Notes under the pieces: generated by a model
Database searches by the model: none
What the model saw: the letters and a program-made list of their open reading frames with translations, nothing else
What the model was told of the DNA's origin: nothing
In this document: positions 35,315-44,110 of the stretch, piece by piece
How the letters are laid out: each line of letters begins with the position of its first letter
Numbering within the stretch: position 1 is the stretch's first letter
Made by a program: the position numbers and the translations under genes
Source of the DNA: Streptomyces collinus Tu 365
GTDB taxonomy: Bacteria > Actinomycetota > Actinomycetes > Streptomycetales > Streptomycetaceae
NCBI RefSeq assembly: GCF_000444875.1
Contig: NC_021985.1
Coordinates: 7,708,170 to 7,772,169 of the forward strand
Direction: 5' to 3'
DNA length: 64,000 nt

Positions 35315-35836
35315 ATGCTTGAACTACGCACCTTGGAAGCAGACGACTGGCCCCTTTGGCGGGAGTTGCGACTGGCCGCGCTCGCTGATGCGCCCTACGC
35401 GTTCGGATCGACGCTGGCTCAGTGGCAGGGCGCCGGCGACCGGGAGGAACGCTGGCGTGCCCGTCTGTCGATTCCTGGCGCGCACGATCTCATGGCGCTC
35501 CTCGACGGCCTCCCAGTGGGCATGGCCAGCGGAGTGCCGGGCGAGGGAGCGGAGTACGTGGAGTTGATCTCGATGTGGGTCGATCCCGCGGCTCGCGGCA
35601 AGGGCGTGGGCGACCACCTGATCCAGGCGGTCGAGCGGTGGGCGGCGGAGCGCGGTGCCAAGACGCTGCGGTTGTCCGTCATGCCGGACAACCGCACGGC
35701 GACCGCGCTCTATGCGCGCCACGGTTTCACGGACACGGGTGAGCCCGGCGACCTCCTGCTCGATGGTGTGGGCAGGGAGCGGGTCATGGCGAAGCGCCTG
35801 GACACTGTCCGATCTCCACATCACGGCAAATGGTGA
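35315..35836 (+). CDS. GNAT N-acetyltransferase
   Basis: A 173-residue single-domain GNAT enzyme. LELRTLEADDWPLWRELRLAAL is the N-terminal part, VELISMWVDPAARGKGVGDH the strand plus acetyl-CoA loop (RGKGVG near 96-101), and LSVMPDNRTATALYARHGF the closing alpha4/beta6-beta7 region. This arrangement is typical of small-molecule or peptide acetylating enzymes with unknown substrates. It follows pepN after 97 bp in the same direction and may be co-transcribed. Confidence 0.9.
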   Translation: MLELRTLEADDWPLWRELRLAALADAPYAFGSTLAQWQGAGDREERWRARLSIPGAHDLMALLDGLPVGMASGVPGEGAEYVELISMWVDPAARGKGVGDHLIQAVERWAAERGAKTLRLSVMPDNRTATALYARHGFTDTGEPGDLLLDGVGRERVMAKRLDTVRSPHHGKW

Positions 35837-36008
35837 TGATGAAGTCGTCGAAGGAGAGCGCGAACGACAGCCGACCTGCGGAGGCCGCCCGTCGTGTTCC
35901 TCCAAGAGGCGGAGCAGGAACAAGACGGGATGAGGATGCCCTCGTACGGGGTAGGCGAGCGGGACGACGCGGGGTGGTCCGGCGCGCTGCTCGAGGGAGG
36001 GTCAACGT

Positions 36009-36896
36009 ATGCAATTCGACGACGATGCTGCTCTGGACACGTCCGAGGTCGCGGACGGGCGGGGAGGCGCGCTGGGCGGGATCCCGGGCGGCGGGAAGAC
36101 CGTCGGCGGGGGACTGGTCGGGCTCGTGGTGCTGGTCGTGTCCGTGCTCTTGGGTGTCGACCCCGGCATGTTCGGCTCGGGCAGCAGCGACACGTCCTCG
36201 TCCGGCAAGCCGGCCGCGGACCTCGCGGCGGAGTGCCGGACCGGTGTCGACGCCAACCGCAAGGAGGAGTGCCGGATCGTCGCCGTGGTCGACAGCGTGC
36301 AGGCATTCTGGAAGCAGACGGAGACGGCCGCCGGCGAGCCCTACCAGCAGGCCCCCACGTTCCTGTTCACCGGCAGTGTGAACACCGGTTGCGGGAACGC
36401 GACTTCCGACGTCGGCCCCTTCTACTGCTCAGCCGACGACAAGGTCTATCTCGACCTCGACTTCTTCAAAGACCTGAGCAGCAAGTTCGGCGCCAAGGGC
36501 GGCCCGTTCGCCGAGGCCTACGTCATCGCGCACGAATACGGCCACCACATCCAGGACCTCAGCGGAACGATCTCCCGCGGCAGCGGAAAGGGCCAGAACA
36601 GCGGCTCGGTGAAACTCGAGTTGCAGGCGGACTGCTACGCCGGAGTGTGGGCCCACCACGCCACCACCACCCCCGACCCCACGAGCGGTAAGCCACTGAT
36701 CACCGACTTGACGAAGGACGACATCAACCGCGGGCTGGACGCGGCCGCCGCCGTCGGAGACGACCGTATCCAGCAGCGCTACCAGGGCAAGGTCACACCC
36801 GACACCTGGACCCACGGCTCCGCGAGCCAGCGCCGGCAATGGTTCTCCACCGGCTACCGCTCCGGCCGCGTCGCCAACTGCGACACGTTCAGCTGA
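36009..36896 (+). CDS. membrane-anchored neutral zinc metallopeptidase (YpfJ family)
   Basis: A 295-residue protein of the PF04228 group. Residues 1-35 are a cytoplasmic Gly-rich segment, then a single transmembrane helix (VGGGLVGLVVLVVSVLLGV) places the catalytic part outside. The zinc motif is HEYGHH in VIAHEYGHHIQDLSG near residue 175, and QADCYAGVWAHH supplies the further metal-ligand region. Two cysteine pairs (AECRTG/EECRIV and TGCGN/FYCSAD) suit an oxidising environment. GAGGGAGGG is just upstream of the ATG. Substrate unknown. Confidence 0.9.
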   Translation: MQFDDDAALDTSEVADGRGGALGGIPGGGKTVGGGLVGLVVLVVSVLLGVDPGMFGSGSSDTSSSGKPAADLAAECRTGVDANRKEECRIVAVVDSVQAFWKQTETAAGEPYQQAPTFLFTGSVNTGCGNATSDVGPFYCSADDKVYLDLDFFKDLSSKFGAKGGPFAEAYVIAHEYGHHIQDLSGTISRGSGKGQNSGSVKLELQADCYAGVWAHHATTTPDPTSGKPLITDLTKDDINRGLDAAAAVGDDRIQQRYQGKVTPDTWTHGSASQRRQWFSTGYRSGRVANCDTFS

Positions 36897-36906
36897 CCCG
36901 GCGCCG

Positions 36907-37227
36907 TCACCGCCGTCGTCCGCCCTCCGCGCGCCCTGTGCCGTTCACTCTGCACCTGTGCGAGCTGTCGCTTGTCGCGGGCCGGCCACGGCGTCGGTTC
37001 ATCAGGGTGCATCCGACGGTTACCAGCCCGATGGCGATGAGCTTGGCGGCCCCGTAGTAGCGGAGCGCCGGCTCCCGTGGGGTGCCGGGCAGCCGGAGAG
37101 AGACCCATGCTGTAGCGATGGCTCCGAGAGCGATCAATGCGACGGCTCCCCATGTTCCCAGGTCCGTCCACCAGGGCTCCGCGACGTGGTTCGGCTCGTC
37201 GGTCCGCTCAGCGGCCTTGTCGTCCAC
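36907..37227 (-). CDS. small two-helix membrane protein
   Basis: A 106-residue protein with two transmembrane helices (WGAVALIALGAIATAWVSL and YGAAKLIAIGLVTVGCTL) and a basic, probably cytoplasmic tail rich in Arg/Ser. The GTG at 37227 has AGGAG about 13 nt upstream. It converges on the metallopeptidase gene, with 10 bp between the stops, and starts 67 bp after the end of the alpha/beta hydrolase gene in the same direction. Family not recognised. Confidence 0.65.
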   Translation of the reverse strand: MDDKAAERTDEPNHVAEPWWTDLGTWGAVALIALGAIATAWVSLRLPGTPREPALRYYGAAKLIAIGLVTVGCTLMNRRRGRPATSDSSHRCRVNGTGRAEGGRRR

Positions 37228-37294
37228 GGTGTGCTTCTTCTCCTGCGTGTGGGGGGATGGTCGCGCAGGAAGACGCGGGCCCGGCGCGGAAGGT

Positions 37295-38140
37295 TCATCC
37301 CTCCGCGGACGGCGCCCCGAGAAAGTCCAGCACGATCGCGTCCACGGACGCGGCGCCGGCGACGGGCAGCGCGTGGTGCCCCAGCCCCGGCAGCACGTGG
37401 ACCTTGGCCTGTGGCAGCAGCTGACGGGCCCGGTCGGCCCTCGCTTCGGCGTCGTGGACCCGGCTGTGCCCGGCGAACAGCGCCAGCACCGGCATGGTGA
37501 GCGGCGCCGGGTCCAGCGTCCGCCCCACCACCGGGCGGCTTCGCCCTCGCAGGGTGGCACCCAGTACGTACAGGCGTCTGAAGTCCTCGTCCACACGGGT
37601 ACCCGCGGTTTCCCAGTCGAGGTACGCGCCGACTCGCCGCTCGGTGGGCCGCAGCAGCATCCGCAGTGCGCGCAGCAGGTAGCCCGGCCGGTATCCGCCG
37701 AACACCTGGGTCGGGTCGAGCAGCGCGAGGCGCTGCACCCGATGCGGAGCGTGCAGTGCGTATGCGGCGGCCACCCAGCCGCCGTACGAGTGCCCGCACA
37801 GGGCGGCCGCCGGCAGGCTCAGCCCGTCGAGCACGGCGTCGAGCCACGCCGTGAGGTCCCGGGGCGTGCGCAGCGGCAGACCGGCGCGTTCACTGCGGCC
37901 GACGTCACCGAGGATGTCGACCGCGTAGACCCGGTGCCGGGAACCCAGCGCCGGGGCGTTGGCGAACCACGCCGTGCCGGTGGCCCCGCCGCCGTGCAGC
38001 AACACCAGGGGCGGGCCGTCCGGCGGGCCGTAGGCGTGCACCCGGGTCGGGCCGTACGACGTCGGCACGGTCAGCTCTGCGGTCCCGGACGGCCAGCGGG
38101 CCAGCAGCGCGTCGTAGGCGGCGAAATAGGTGTCGGACAC
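37295..38140 (-). CDS. alpha/beta hydrolase
   Basis: A 281-residue alpha/beta hydrolase. PPLVLLHGGGATGTAWF is the oxyanion-hole strand (HGGG), CGHSYGGWVAAAYAL the nucleophile elbow with Ser in GHSYGG, and LPGLGHHALPVAGA the catalytic histidine region. It is full length with a helical cap region between about 150 and 210. It is divergent from a MarR regulator, with a perfect inverted repeat between them, so it is probably that regulator's target. Likely an esterase or lactonase; substrate unknown. Confidence 0.88.
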   Translation of the reverse strand: MSDTYFAAYDALLARWPSGTAELTVPTSYGPTRVHAYGPPDGPPLVLLHGGGATGTAWFANAPALGSRHRVYAVDILGDVGRSERAGLPLRTPRDLTAWLDAVLDGLSLPAAALCGHSYGGWVAAAYALHAPHRVQRLALLDPTQVFGGYRPGYLLRALRMLLRPTERRVGAYLDWETAGTRVDEDFRRLYVLGATLRGRSRPVVGRTLDPAPLTMPVLALFAGHSRVHDAEARADRARQLLPQAKVHVLPGLGHHALPVAGAASVDAIVLDFLGAPSAEG

Positions 38141-38171
38141 GCCGGCTCCTCGGCAGATCGATGACGTATTC

Positions 38172-38186
38172 TCTCGCTGAGCGAGA
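38172..38186. promoter_or_regulatory. perfect 7-bp inverted repeat in divergent hydrolase/MarR promoter
   Basis: TCTCGCT at 38172-38178 and AGCGAGA at 38180-38186 are perfect inverted repeats around one base. This 15-bp dyad lies in the 75-bp gap between the divergent alpha/beta hydrolase and MarR genes, size and place typical of a MarR operator controlling both. Inference only. Confidence 0.65.
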
Positions 38187-38215
38187 TACTAAGCCGGCGA
38201 GAGGATGGTGCGTCA

Positions 38216-38704
38216 ATGAACACCGAGGAGACTCCACAGGACCCCCGGCTGCGACTGGTCCATCAACTGCGCGCGGTCACCGTCGAGTTCGACCTGCTGG
38301 CCGCGGGGTTCGCAGCCCGCCACGGATTGCATCCCACCGATCTGCGAGCCCTGATCGCCCTGCTCGACGCCGCGCGGGCCGAACGCCCCATGACACCCGG
38401 CCGGCTCGGTGAACGGCTCCATCTCAACTCGGCCGGTACCACCACCCTCATCGACCGCCTGGAGCGGTTGGGCCTGGTCCGCCGCGAACGCGACACCACC
38501 GACCGCCGGCGGGTCCTGCTCACTGTCGAACCACGGGCGGTCGACCTGGGCTGGTCGTTCTTCGGCCCCGCCATCGGCACACTGCTCACCGCCATGGACG
38601 CCTTCACCCCGGAGGAACTCGGCACCGTCGAACGCTTCCTCGGTGCGATGACCACCGCCACCGACACCGCCCGCACGAATGCCGCCGCTTCCAGCGGGAC
38701 GTGA
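38216..38704 (+). CDS. MarR family transcriptional regulator
   Basis: A 162-residue winged-helix regulator. LHPTDLRALIALLDAARAER is the early helix, GRLGERLHLNSAGTTTLIDR the recognition helix region, and LVRRERDTTDRRRVLLTVEP the wing. It belongs to the MarR group that controls an adjacent divergent enzyme; here the neighbour is the alpha/beta hydrolase, with an ideal dyad in the shared promoter. The ATG at 38216 is well placed. Ligand unknown. Confidence 0.9.
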   Translation: MNTEETPQDPRLRLVHQLRAVTVEFDLLAAGFAARHGLHPTDLRALIALLDAARAERPMTPGRLGERLHLNSAGTTTLIDRLERLGLVRRERDTTDRRRVLLTVEPRAVDLGWSFFGPAIGTLLTAMDAFTPEELGTVERFLGAMTTATDTARTNAAASSGT

Positions 38705-38922
38705 TCGCCCCGTCGGCGGCTTTTGCGCCTTCCGGGTCTTCGTGGCGCCCGCGGCGATGCCTCGGCCGACCTGTTCCTTCCTCCAGCCCTGAACGGCATT
38801 ACGCCAGTGATCGTGTGCCGGTGTGGCGGTCATGCGGTCGCCGCGTGTGCGGACCGATGCCGGCACAACTCACCGAGTGGGGTGCTGTGCCGTTCCGACT
38901 TGTCCCCCTGGAGAGGCTCCAG

Positions 38923-39111
38923 TTGAGCACGCCGCCGCCCCCGCACCCCGAGGCGCAGTACCACGTCGTCGACCCGACGGACGGCCCCTGCGCGTCGCGG
39001 GACTACGTCGCCTACCCGGAGTACAGCGAAGACGGCGTCACGAGCCTGTGCCTGCACTCGCTGAAGCGCCAGCGGCGGATCCCGTATCCGGCCGGTTGTA
39101 GGGCACCGTGA
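38923..39111 (+). CDS. small hypothetical protein with TTG start
   Basis: A 62-codon frame from TTG at 38923, with GGAGAGG 6 nt upstream. The peptide (STPPPPHPEAQYHVVDPTDG, then DYVAYPEYSEDGVTSLCLHS) has an ordered composition unlike the arginine-rich filler around it and two or three cysteines. No family is recognised. An ATG at 38857 would extend it by 22 residues. It stands between the MarR and TetR genes, and evidence is limited to composition and the ribosome binding site. Confidence 0.4.
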   Translation: MSTPPPPHPEAQYHVVDPTDGPCASRDYVAYPEYSEDGVTSLCLHSLKRQRRIPYPAGCRAP

Positions 39112-39350
39112 CACGCGCAGCTGCTCCGGCCGGTCCCGTGAACGGTCCGGGGCCGACGAACTCGCCTCTCGCTGGAAGGCCGGAGCCCACCTCGTCGCAT
39201 TGAGCCGCTGGCACCGCGAACCGGCCCAGGATTCCTCGTCAGACAGGACGGGCCCTGTGTCGTGACCCCTTGGCCAGAACTGGCCGCATGCACGCCGCAT
39301 TACCCGCCATGTAATCGACGCGATGCGGAACCTCTGACAGGGTCTGGATC

Positions 39351-40067
39351 ATGACGACTTCCGAAGCCCATGACCCCCGCAAGGACAACCCCGAGGCGGC
39401 CGTCTCCCGGCTGAAGGCCGAGGCGGGCGGCCGCCTCGCGGCCCGGCACCGCGTCGACCTGGATCCGGACGAGTTGGCCCGCGCGGCGGGCGTCGACCCG
39501 AACCTGATCGAGGAGCGATTCCCGGATCGGGACGCCCTGTTGACCGACCTGGTGCTGGCCGCCTACAACGCGATGGGCGACAGCGCGGAGCGGGCCACGG
39601 CCGAGGCGGAGAAGGCCGGTGCCGACTTACTGGGCCGCTGGGTCGCGTGCTGCGAGGGCGTCCGCGCGTGGGCGCTCGCCCACCCCGAGGAGTACGTGCT
39701 GATCTGGGGCCGCCCGGTGCCCGGTTACGACGCCCCGCCGGAGACGATGGCCGCGGGCGCCCGCACGGTCCTGGTCCTGCTAGGCCTGGTCCGCGAGGCG
39801 TTGGCGGCAGGCGAACTCGCCGTGGACCACGTGCCCGCGCCCGAGCTGTCCGAGGGCATGGCCCGCACGATCGAGCCGCTGGCCCAGGGCATGCTGAGCG
39901 GCCTGCCCACCCCGGTCATCACCCGCATGCTGATCGTCTGGACCCAGCTGCACGGCATGGTCGGCTTCGAGGTCAACGGCCATATCGCGGGCGTCGCCGC
40001 CGACCCGGCCGCCTTCTTCACCCACGCGGCCACCGCCATGGGCCAGTACATCGGCCTGCCCCGCTGA
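39351..40067 (+). CDS. TetR/AcrR family regulator with WHG-type C-terminal domain
   Basis: A 238-residue TetR-like regulator. The N-terminal HTH is recognisable from DPDELARAAGVDPNLIEERFPDRDALLTDLV, although the first helix is less standard than usual (AAVSRLKAEAGGRLAARHRV). The ligand domain carries WALAHPEEYVLIWGRPVPGY and ends with LHGMVGFEVNGHIAGV, the TetR_C_33/WHG signature. Full length. No obvious target adjoins it; sequence to the right is decayed. Confidence 0.88.
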   Translation: MTTSEAHDPRKDNPEAAVSRLKAEAGGRLAARHRVDLDPDELARAAGVDPNLIEERFPDRDALLTDLVLAAYNAMGDSAERATAEAEKAGADLLGRWVACCEGVRAWALAHPEEYVLIWGRPVPGYDAPPETMAAGARTVLVLLGLVREALAAGELAVDHVPAPELSEGMARTIEPLAQGMLSGLPTPVITRMLIVWTQLHGMVGFEVNGHIAGVAADPAAFFTHAATAMGQYIGLPR

Positions 40068-40095
40068 CCCTGTGATCCCCGAGCCGTGCTGTCCC

Positions 40096-40195
40096 GGCCC
40101 AGGGCGTGGCCGGCCGCGGTGGGTTCGATGAGGGAGGCGCGCTTGGCGGTGGCGCAGGGGCGGCGGCGCACGAAGCCGGCCTGCTCCAGGCGGCG
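40096..40195 (-). pseudogene. MarR family gene fragment
   Basis: The minus-strand frame reads RRLEQAGFVRRRPCATAKRA followed by SLIEPTAAGHALGRD. This is the recognition-helix end and wing of a MarR regulator. Everything N-terminal to it is missing, and at 40195 it abuts directly, head to head, a plus-strand quinone oxidoreductase fragment that has also lost its N-terminus. A deletion removed the shared divergent promoter and both gene starts. Confidence 0.65.
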
Positions 40196-40600
40196 TGCGG
40201 GCCGCCTCCGTCAACCCACTCGGCCTGAAGATCCGCGCCGGTCTGATGGCCGGCACCGCCCCGGCCCGCTTTCCCGTGACCCCCGGCCTCGATGCCGCCG
40301 GTGTCGTGGACGCGGTCGGCGAGGGCGCCGGCGTGGTCGTGGGGGAGGAGGTCCTGGGATCGTCTCCCACGACAGGGATCCGGGCTTGGCCACCGGCCCG
40401 TCGAGCAGGGCGTACTCGCCGTAGCTGCCGCCAACGGCGGATGTCGCGTTCACCGGCCGTTCCGATGACGGTGATGCCCCGTGTGCTGGCCAGCTGCACC
40501 GCGCACCGGAGGCGTCAGGACGAAGTCGACGCCCTGGCGGGCGGCCGGCCCGTACCCGGTCGGGCCAGCCGTCGCCGTAGCGGACCGCGGTGGCCCCCCT
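40195..40600. pseudogene. scrambled zinc-type quinone oxidoreductase remnant
   Basis: Four pieces of one medium-chain reductase are visible in protein order along the plus coordinates but on different strands. Piece A, 40195-40359, is on plus (RAASVNPLGLKIRAG and PGLDAAGVVDAVGEG). Piece B, 40361-40438, is on minus (AVGGSYGEYALLDGPVAKPG). Piece C, 40443-40502, is on minus (AVQLASTRGITVIGTAGERD). Piece D, about 40513-40597, is on minus (GATAVRYGDGWPDRVR, then a frameshift). The catalytic middle and C-terminus are missing. The gene is dead. Confidence 0.7.
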
Positions 40601-40716
40601 GCACCCCCGTCACCGCCACCTCCGAACTACCGCCGCGTGGACCGAGTGGGTGCCTTGCCACGTGCGGGGGAGTGTCTTCGTCCCGTAGTCCGACGACGGC
40701 TTCTAGCCTCGGCGGC

Positions 40717-41247
40717 ATGCTGGGGCTACCTGCTCGCGTCCGTGTCTGCCCGTTCGACCCCGACGGGGTGCTCGCCCAGCCTGCGAAGGCGCACGCGGCT
40801 GCCTGGAAGGAGATGTTCGACGACTGTCTCCGCGAGCGCCCGGCACGCGAGGGGGCGGCGTACGTGCCCTTCGACGCCGTTCACGACTACGGCGAGTCCG
40901 TGAACGGCAGGCCCCGCGAGGACGGCGTGCGTACCTTCCTCGCCGCGCGAGGGGTGCGGCTGCCCGAAGGCGCACCGGACGGCCAGCCGCGGACGCAGAC
41001 GGTGAACGGGCCCGGCACCCGGAAGAACAACTTCCTGGTGGCGACCGTTGCGGCGGGCCGTGCGCCGGCGGTGGACGAGGACGCGGCCGCTGTGCTCGAG
41101 GACGCGCTCGCCGGTGCCGAAGCGGGGCGGACGGGACGGTTCGGCCTGGTCGTGGGGGTCGCCGGGGTCGGCCAGGCGGAGCACTTGCGGGCGCACGGCG
41201 CGGATGTGGTCGTCCGCGACCTGGATGAACTCCTGGAGGCACGGTGA
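40717..41247 (+). pseudogene. HAD-family beta-phosphoglucomutase-like gene with internal deletion
   Basis: The 176-residue frame starts as a beta-phosphoglucomutase (CPFDPDGVLAQPAKAHAAAW with the DxD motif, then FDAVHDYGESVNGRPREDGV) and ends as one (AAAVLEDALAGAEAGRTGRF, VGVAGVGQAEHLRAHGADVV). Between VNGPGTRKN and the end block about 70 residues are missing, including the core Ser/Thr and the catalytic lysine region. The protein is about 70% of normal length, so activity is doubtful. Its stop overlaps the GH65 start (GTGA), the classic phosphomutase-phosphorylase pairing. Confidence 0.75.
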
Positions 41248-43637
41248 TCACCCATCCCAGCTTCACGGTCGAGCCGTGGAGCCTGCGCGAGACCGAGCTG
41301 AACCTGGACGTCCTCGCCCAGAGCGAATCGGTGTTCGCCCTCTCCAATGGGCACATCGGGTGGCGCGGGAACCTGGACGAGGGGGAACCGCACGGGCTGC
41401 CCGGTGCGTACCTCAACGGTGTCCACGAGAGGCACCCGTTGCCCTACGCCGAGGGCGGATTCGGGTATCCCGAGTCCGGCCAGACGATGATCAACGTCAC
41501 CGACGGCAAGATCATCCGACTGCTGGTCGACGACCACCCGTGCGACCTGCGCTACGGGCAAGTGCTGGCGCACGAGCGTTCCCTGGACTTCCGCTCGGGC
41601 ATCCTCAGCCGGACGGCGCGATGGGTCTCGCCCGACGGCCGTACGGTGCGGATCTCCTCACAGCGGCTCGTCTCCTTCACCCAGCGCGCGGTCGCCGCGA
41701 TCGTGTACGAGGTAGAGCCGCTCGACGGTCCGACCACGGTCGCCGTGCAGTCCGAGCTGGTCGCCAACGAGCAGCTGCCCCGCGTCGAGGGCGATCCGCG
41801 CGTCGCCGCGGCGACCGAGTCCCCACTGGTGGCCGAGGAGTCCTTCGCGCAGGACACCCGGTTGCGGCTCGTGCACCGTACCGGCGTCAGCGGGCTGCGG
41901 GTCGCGGCTGCGGCCGACCACCTCGTCGAGGGTCCGGAGAGCACCCGTTGGACCGCGCAGTGCGAGCCCGACGTCAGCCGTCTGACGGTGACCGCGGACC
42001 TGGTGCCCGGACGACCGCTGCGCCTGGTCAAGTTCGTGGCCTACGGCTGGTCGGGGGAGCGGTCGCTGCCGGCCGTGCACGACCAGGTGGACGGCGCGGT
42101 GGCCGCCGCGATCAGCACCGGCTGGGACGGCCTGGTCGCGGCCCAGCGTGACTACCTGGACCGGTTCTGGGCCGGCGCGGACGTCGAGGTCGAGGGCGAC
42201 GCGCAGATCCAGCAGGCGGTACGCTTCGCCCTCTTCCACGTCCTCCAGGCCGCGGCCCGCGGCGAGAACCGGGCGATTCCCGCCAAGGGACTCACCGGAA
42301 CCGGGTACGACGGACACTGCTTCTGGGACACCGAGTCCTACGTCCTGCCGGTGCTGACCTTCACCGTGCCGGACACCGTTCCCTCGCCGCTGCGATGGCG
42401 CCACCGCACGCTCCCGGCGGCCCGGGAACGCGCCCGCCAACTGGGTCTGGCCGGGGCGGTGTTCCCCTGGCGGACGGTCGACGGCGCCGAGTGCTCCGCC
42501 TACTGGCCGGCCGGCACCGCCGCCTTCCACATCAACGCCGACATCGCCATGGCCGCGGTCCGCTACGTGGCGATGACCGGCGACGAGGAGTTCGAGCGCC
42601 ACGAGGGACTCGACCTGCTCGTGGAGACCGCCCGCTTGTGGCGCTCCCTTGGACACCACGACGCGCAGGGCGTGTTCCACATCGACGGGGTCACCGGACC
42701 GGACGAGTACAGCGCCATCGCCCGGGACAACCTCTACACCAATCTGATGGCCCGGCAGAACCTGCGTGCCGCCGCGGACGTGGTCACGCGTCACCGGGAG
42801 CGCGCCGAGGAACTGGGGGTCGACGACGAGGAGGCCGCCGGTTGGCGGGACGCCGCGGCCCGCATGGCGATGCCGTACAACGAGAGCCTCGGCGTGCACG
42901 AACAGTCGGCCGGGTTCACACACTTCCAGCGCTGGGACTTCGACGCGACCCCGCCGGAGAACTACCCGCTGATGCTGCACTACCCCTACTTCGATCTGTA
43001 CCGCAAACAAGTGATCAAGCAAGCCGACGTGGTGCTGGCGATGTTGGAGTGCCCCTATGCGTTCACCGACCAGGAGAAGGAACGCAACTTCGCCTACTAC
43101 GAGGCGCTGACCGTCCGCGACTCTTCCCTCTCGGCGGCCTGCCAGGCGGTGCTCGCCGCGCAGACGGGTCATCTGCGGCTGGCCTACGCCTACCTCGGCG
43201 AGGCCGCGCTGATGGACCTGGACGACCTGGAGCACAACACCCGCGACGGACTGCACATCGCCTCCCTCGCAGGGACGTGGATCGCGCTGGTCGCCGGATT
43301 CGGGGGCCTGCAAAGGCACCTCAAGGACGGAAGGGCGGACCTGCTGGGGTTCGCTCCGCGCCTGCCCGAGGCGTTGTCCAGGGTGGCGTTCACGGTGGCG
43401 GTGCACGGACGCAGGCTGAACGTGGACATCGATCAGACCAGAGCACGCTACCGACTGGTCGACGGCGACCCGCTTCAGGTGCTGCACCACGGAGAACCGA
43501 TGACCGTGACCGCCGACGAACCGGTGGACCGCCCGCTGCCGCCCGCCCCCGTGCTGCCCGAACCACAGCAGCCGCGCGGCCGCCGCCCGGCAGGACGGCC
43601 CAGCCCGGAGGCCGCCTGGACGGAGCCACAGGACTGA
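41244..43637 (+). CDS. glycoside hydrolase family 65 (disaccharide phosphorylase type)
   Basis: A 797-residue GH65 protein. The family includes maltose, trehalose, kojibiose and nigerose phosphorylases, which split an alpha-glucoside with phosphate to beta-glucose 1-phosphate. SVFALSNGHIGWRGNLDEG near 29-47 is the N-terminal signature, FWDTESYVLPVL lies in the barrel, and the catalytic acid is Glu488 in VTGPDEYSA. The C-terminal tail after 760 is proline/arginine-rich. It overlaps the HAD gene by 4 bp, consistent with glucose 1-phosphate being passed to a phosphomutase, now probably defective. The disaccharide specificity is uncertain. Confidence 0.92.
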   Translation: MITHPSFTVEPWSLRETELNLDVLAQSESVFALSNGHIGWRGNLDEGEPHGLPGAYLNGVHERHPLPYAEGGFGYPESGQTMINVTDGKIIRLLVDDHPCDLRYGQVLAHERSLDFRSGILSRTARWVSPDGRTVRISSQRLVSFTQRAVAAIVYEVEPLDGPTTVAVQSELVANEQLPRVEGDPRVAAATESPLVAEESFAQDTRLRLVHRTGVSGLRVAAAADHLVEGPESTRWTAQCEPDVSRLTVTADLVPGRPLRLVKFVAYGWSGERSLPAVHDQVDGAVAAAISTGWDGLVAAQRDYLDRFWAGADVEVEGDAQIQQAVRFALFHVLQAAARGENRAIPAKGLTGTGYDGHCFWDTESYVLPVLTFTVPDTVPSPLRWRHRTLPAARERARQLGLAGAVFPWRTVDGAECSAYWPAGTAAFHINADIAMAAVRYVAMTGDEEFERHEGLDLLVETARLWRSLGHHDAQGVFHIDGVTGPDEYSAIARDNLYTNLMARQNLRAAADVVTRHRERAEELGVDDEEAAGWRDAAARMAMPYNESLGVHEQSAGFTHFQRWDFDATPPENYPLMLHYPYFDLYRKQVIKQADVVLAMLECPYAFTDQEKERNFAYYEALTVRDSSLSAACQAVLAAQTGHLRLAYAYLGEAALMDLDDLEHNTRDGLHIASLAGTWIALVAGFGGLQRHLKDGRADLLGFAPRLPEALSRVAFTVAVHGRRLNVDIDQTRARYRLVDGDPLQVLHHGEPMTVTADEPVDRPLPPAPVLPEPQQPRGRRPAGRPSPEAAWTEPQD

Positions 43638-44110
43638 GGCCCGTCTTCAGCCCATCATCCGCAAGGGTGTCTGGTGACGACTCGGTGGCCGGCTTCCACA
43701 GACGGCTGCTTGCCGCCCTGAACAGGGTGGCCGCGGGCGTCGTCGGCGGAAAGAACGCCGAAAGGACCTGGAAAGTACGGCCGTGAAGAGTGGGAGCAGG
43801 CCGGGCCGGTAGGAAGTCCGGCAGGTGAATCCCTGAATGCAGAGAACGTTCCTCCGACAACCGCAGTTGCGGGCTGCGGGCGTCACGAATCGTTTCCAGT
43901 AGCCGGCGCGAGGCGCCGGGGCCGGTACCAGACCTGCTGCTGAACCTGTCCTGAATGAACCCGGTTCCGCCTTCGACGCCGAGGTCGCGGCAGGGATGAC
44001 CGGCGCCCGCCTCGCCGCCGTGGGGTGACGACTCACGTGCAGGAACGGCGTCGATCGCCCATGGACTTCCGCATCCGCGGGAGAGATCAACACAAAGAGG
44101 GAGAAAGATC
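43638..44110. other. upstream region of the putative RiPP locus
   Basis: About 470 bp without a supported gene. Two short perfect hairpins are visible, one of 6 bp near 43861-43879 and one of 7 bp at 43903-43919. The right end is AG-rich (AAGAGGGAGAAAG) and supplies the ribosome binding site of the precursor gene. The promoter of the precursor/ThiF unit must lie here. Confidence 0.5.
43903..43919. terminator. short GC hairpin, possible terminator
   Basis: CCGGCGC (43903-43909) and GCGCCGG (43913-43919) are perfect inverted repeats with a GAG loop. Located 265 bp after the GH65 stop and about 190 bp before the precursor gene, it could end GH65 readthrough. Inference. Confidence 0.35.

Noticed and set aside
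41658..43490. Minus-strand open frame of about 610 codons opposite the GH65 gene
   Set aside because: It is the antisense shadow of the GH65 coding sequence, with no motifs and composition typical of reverse-strand frames.
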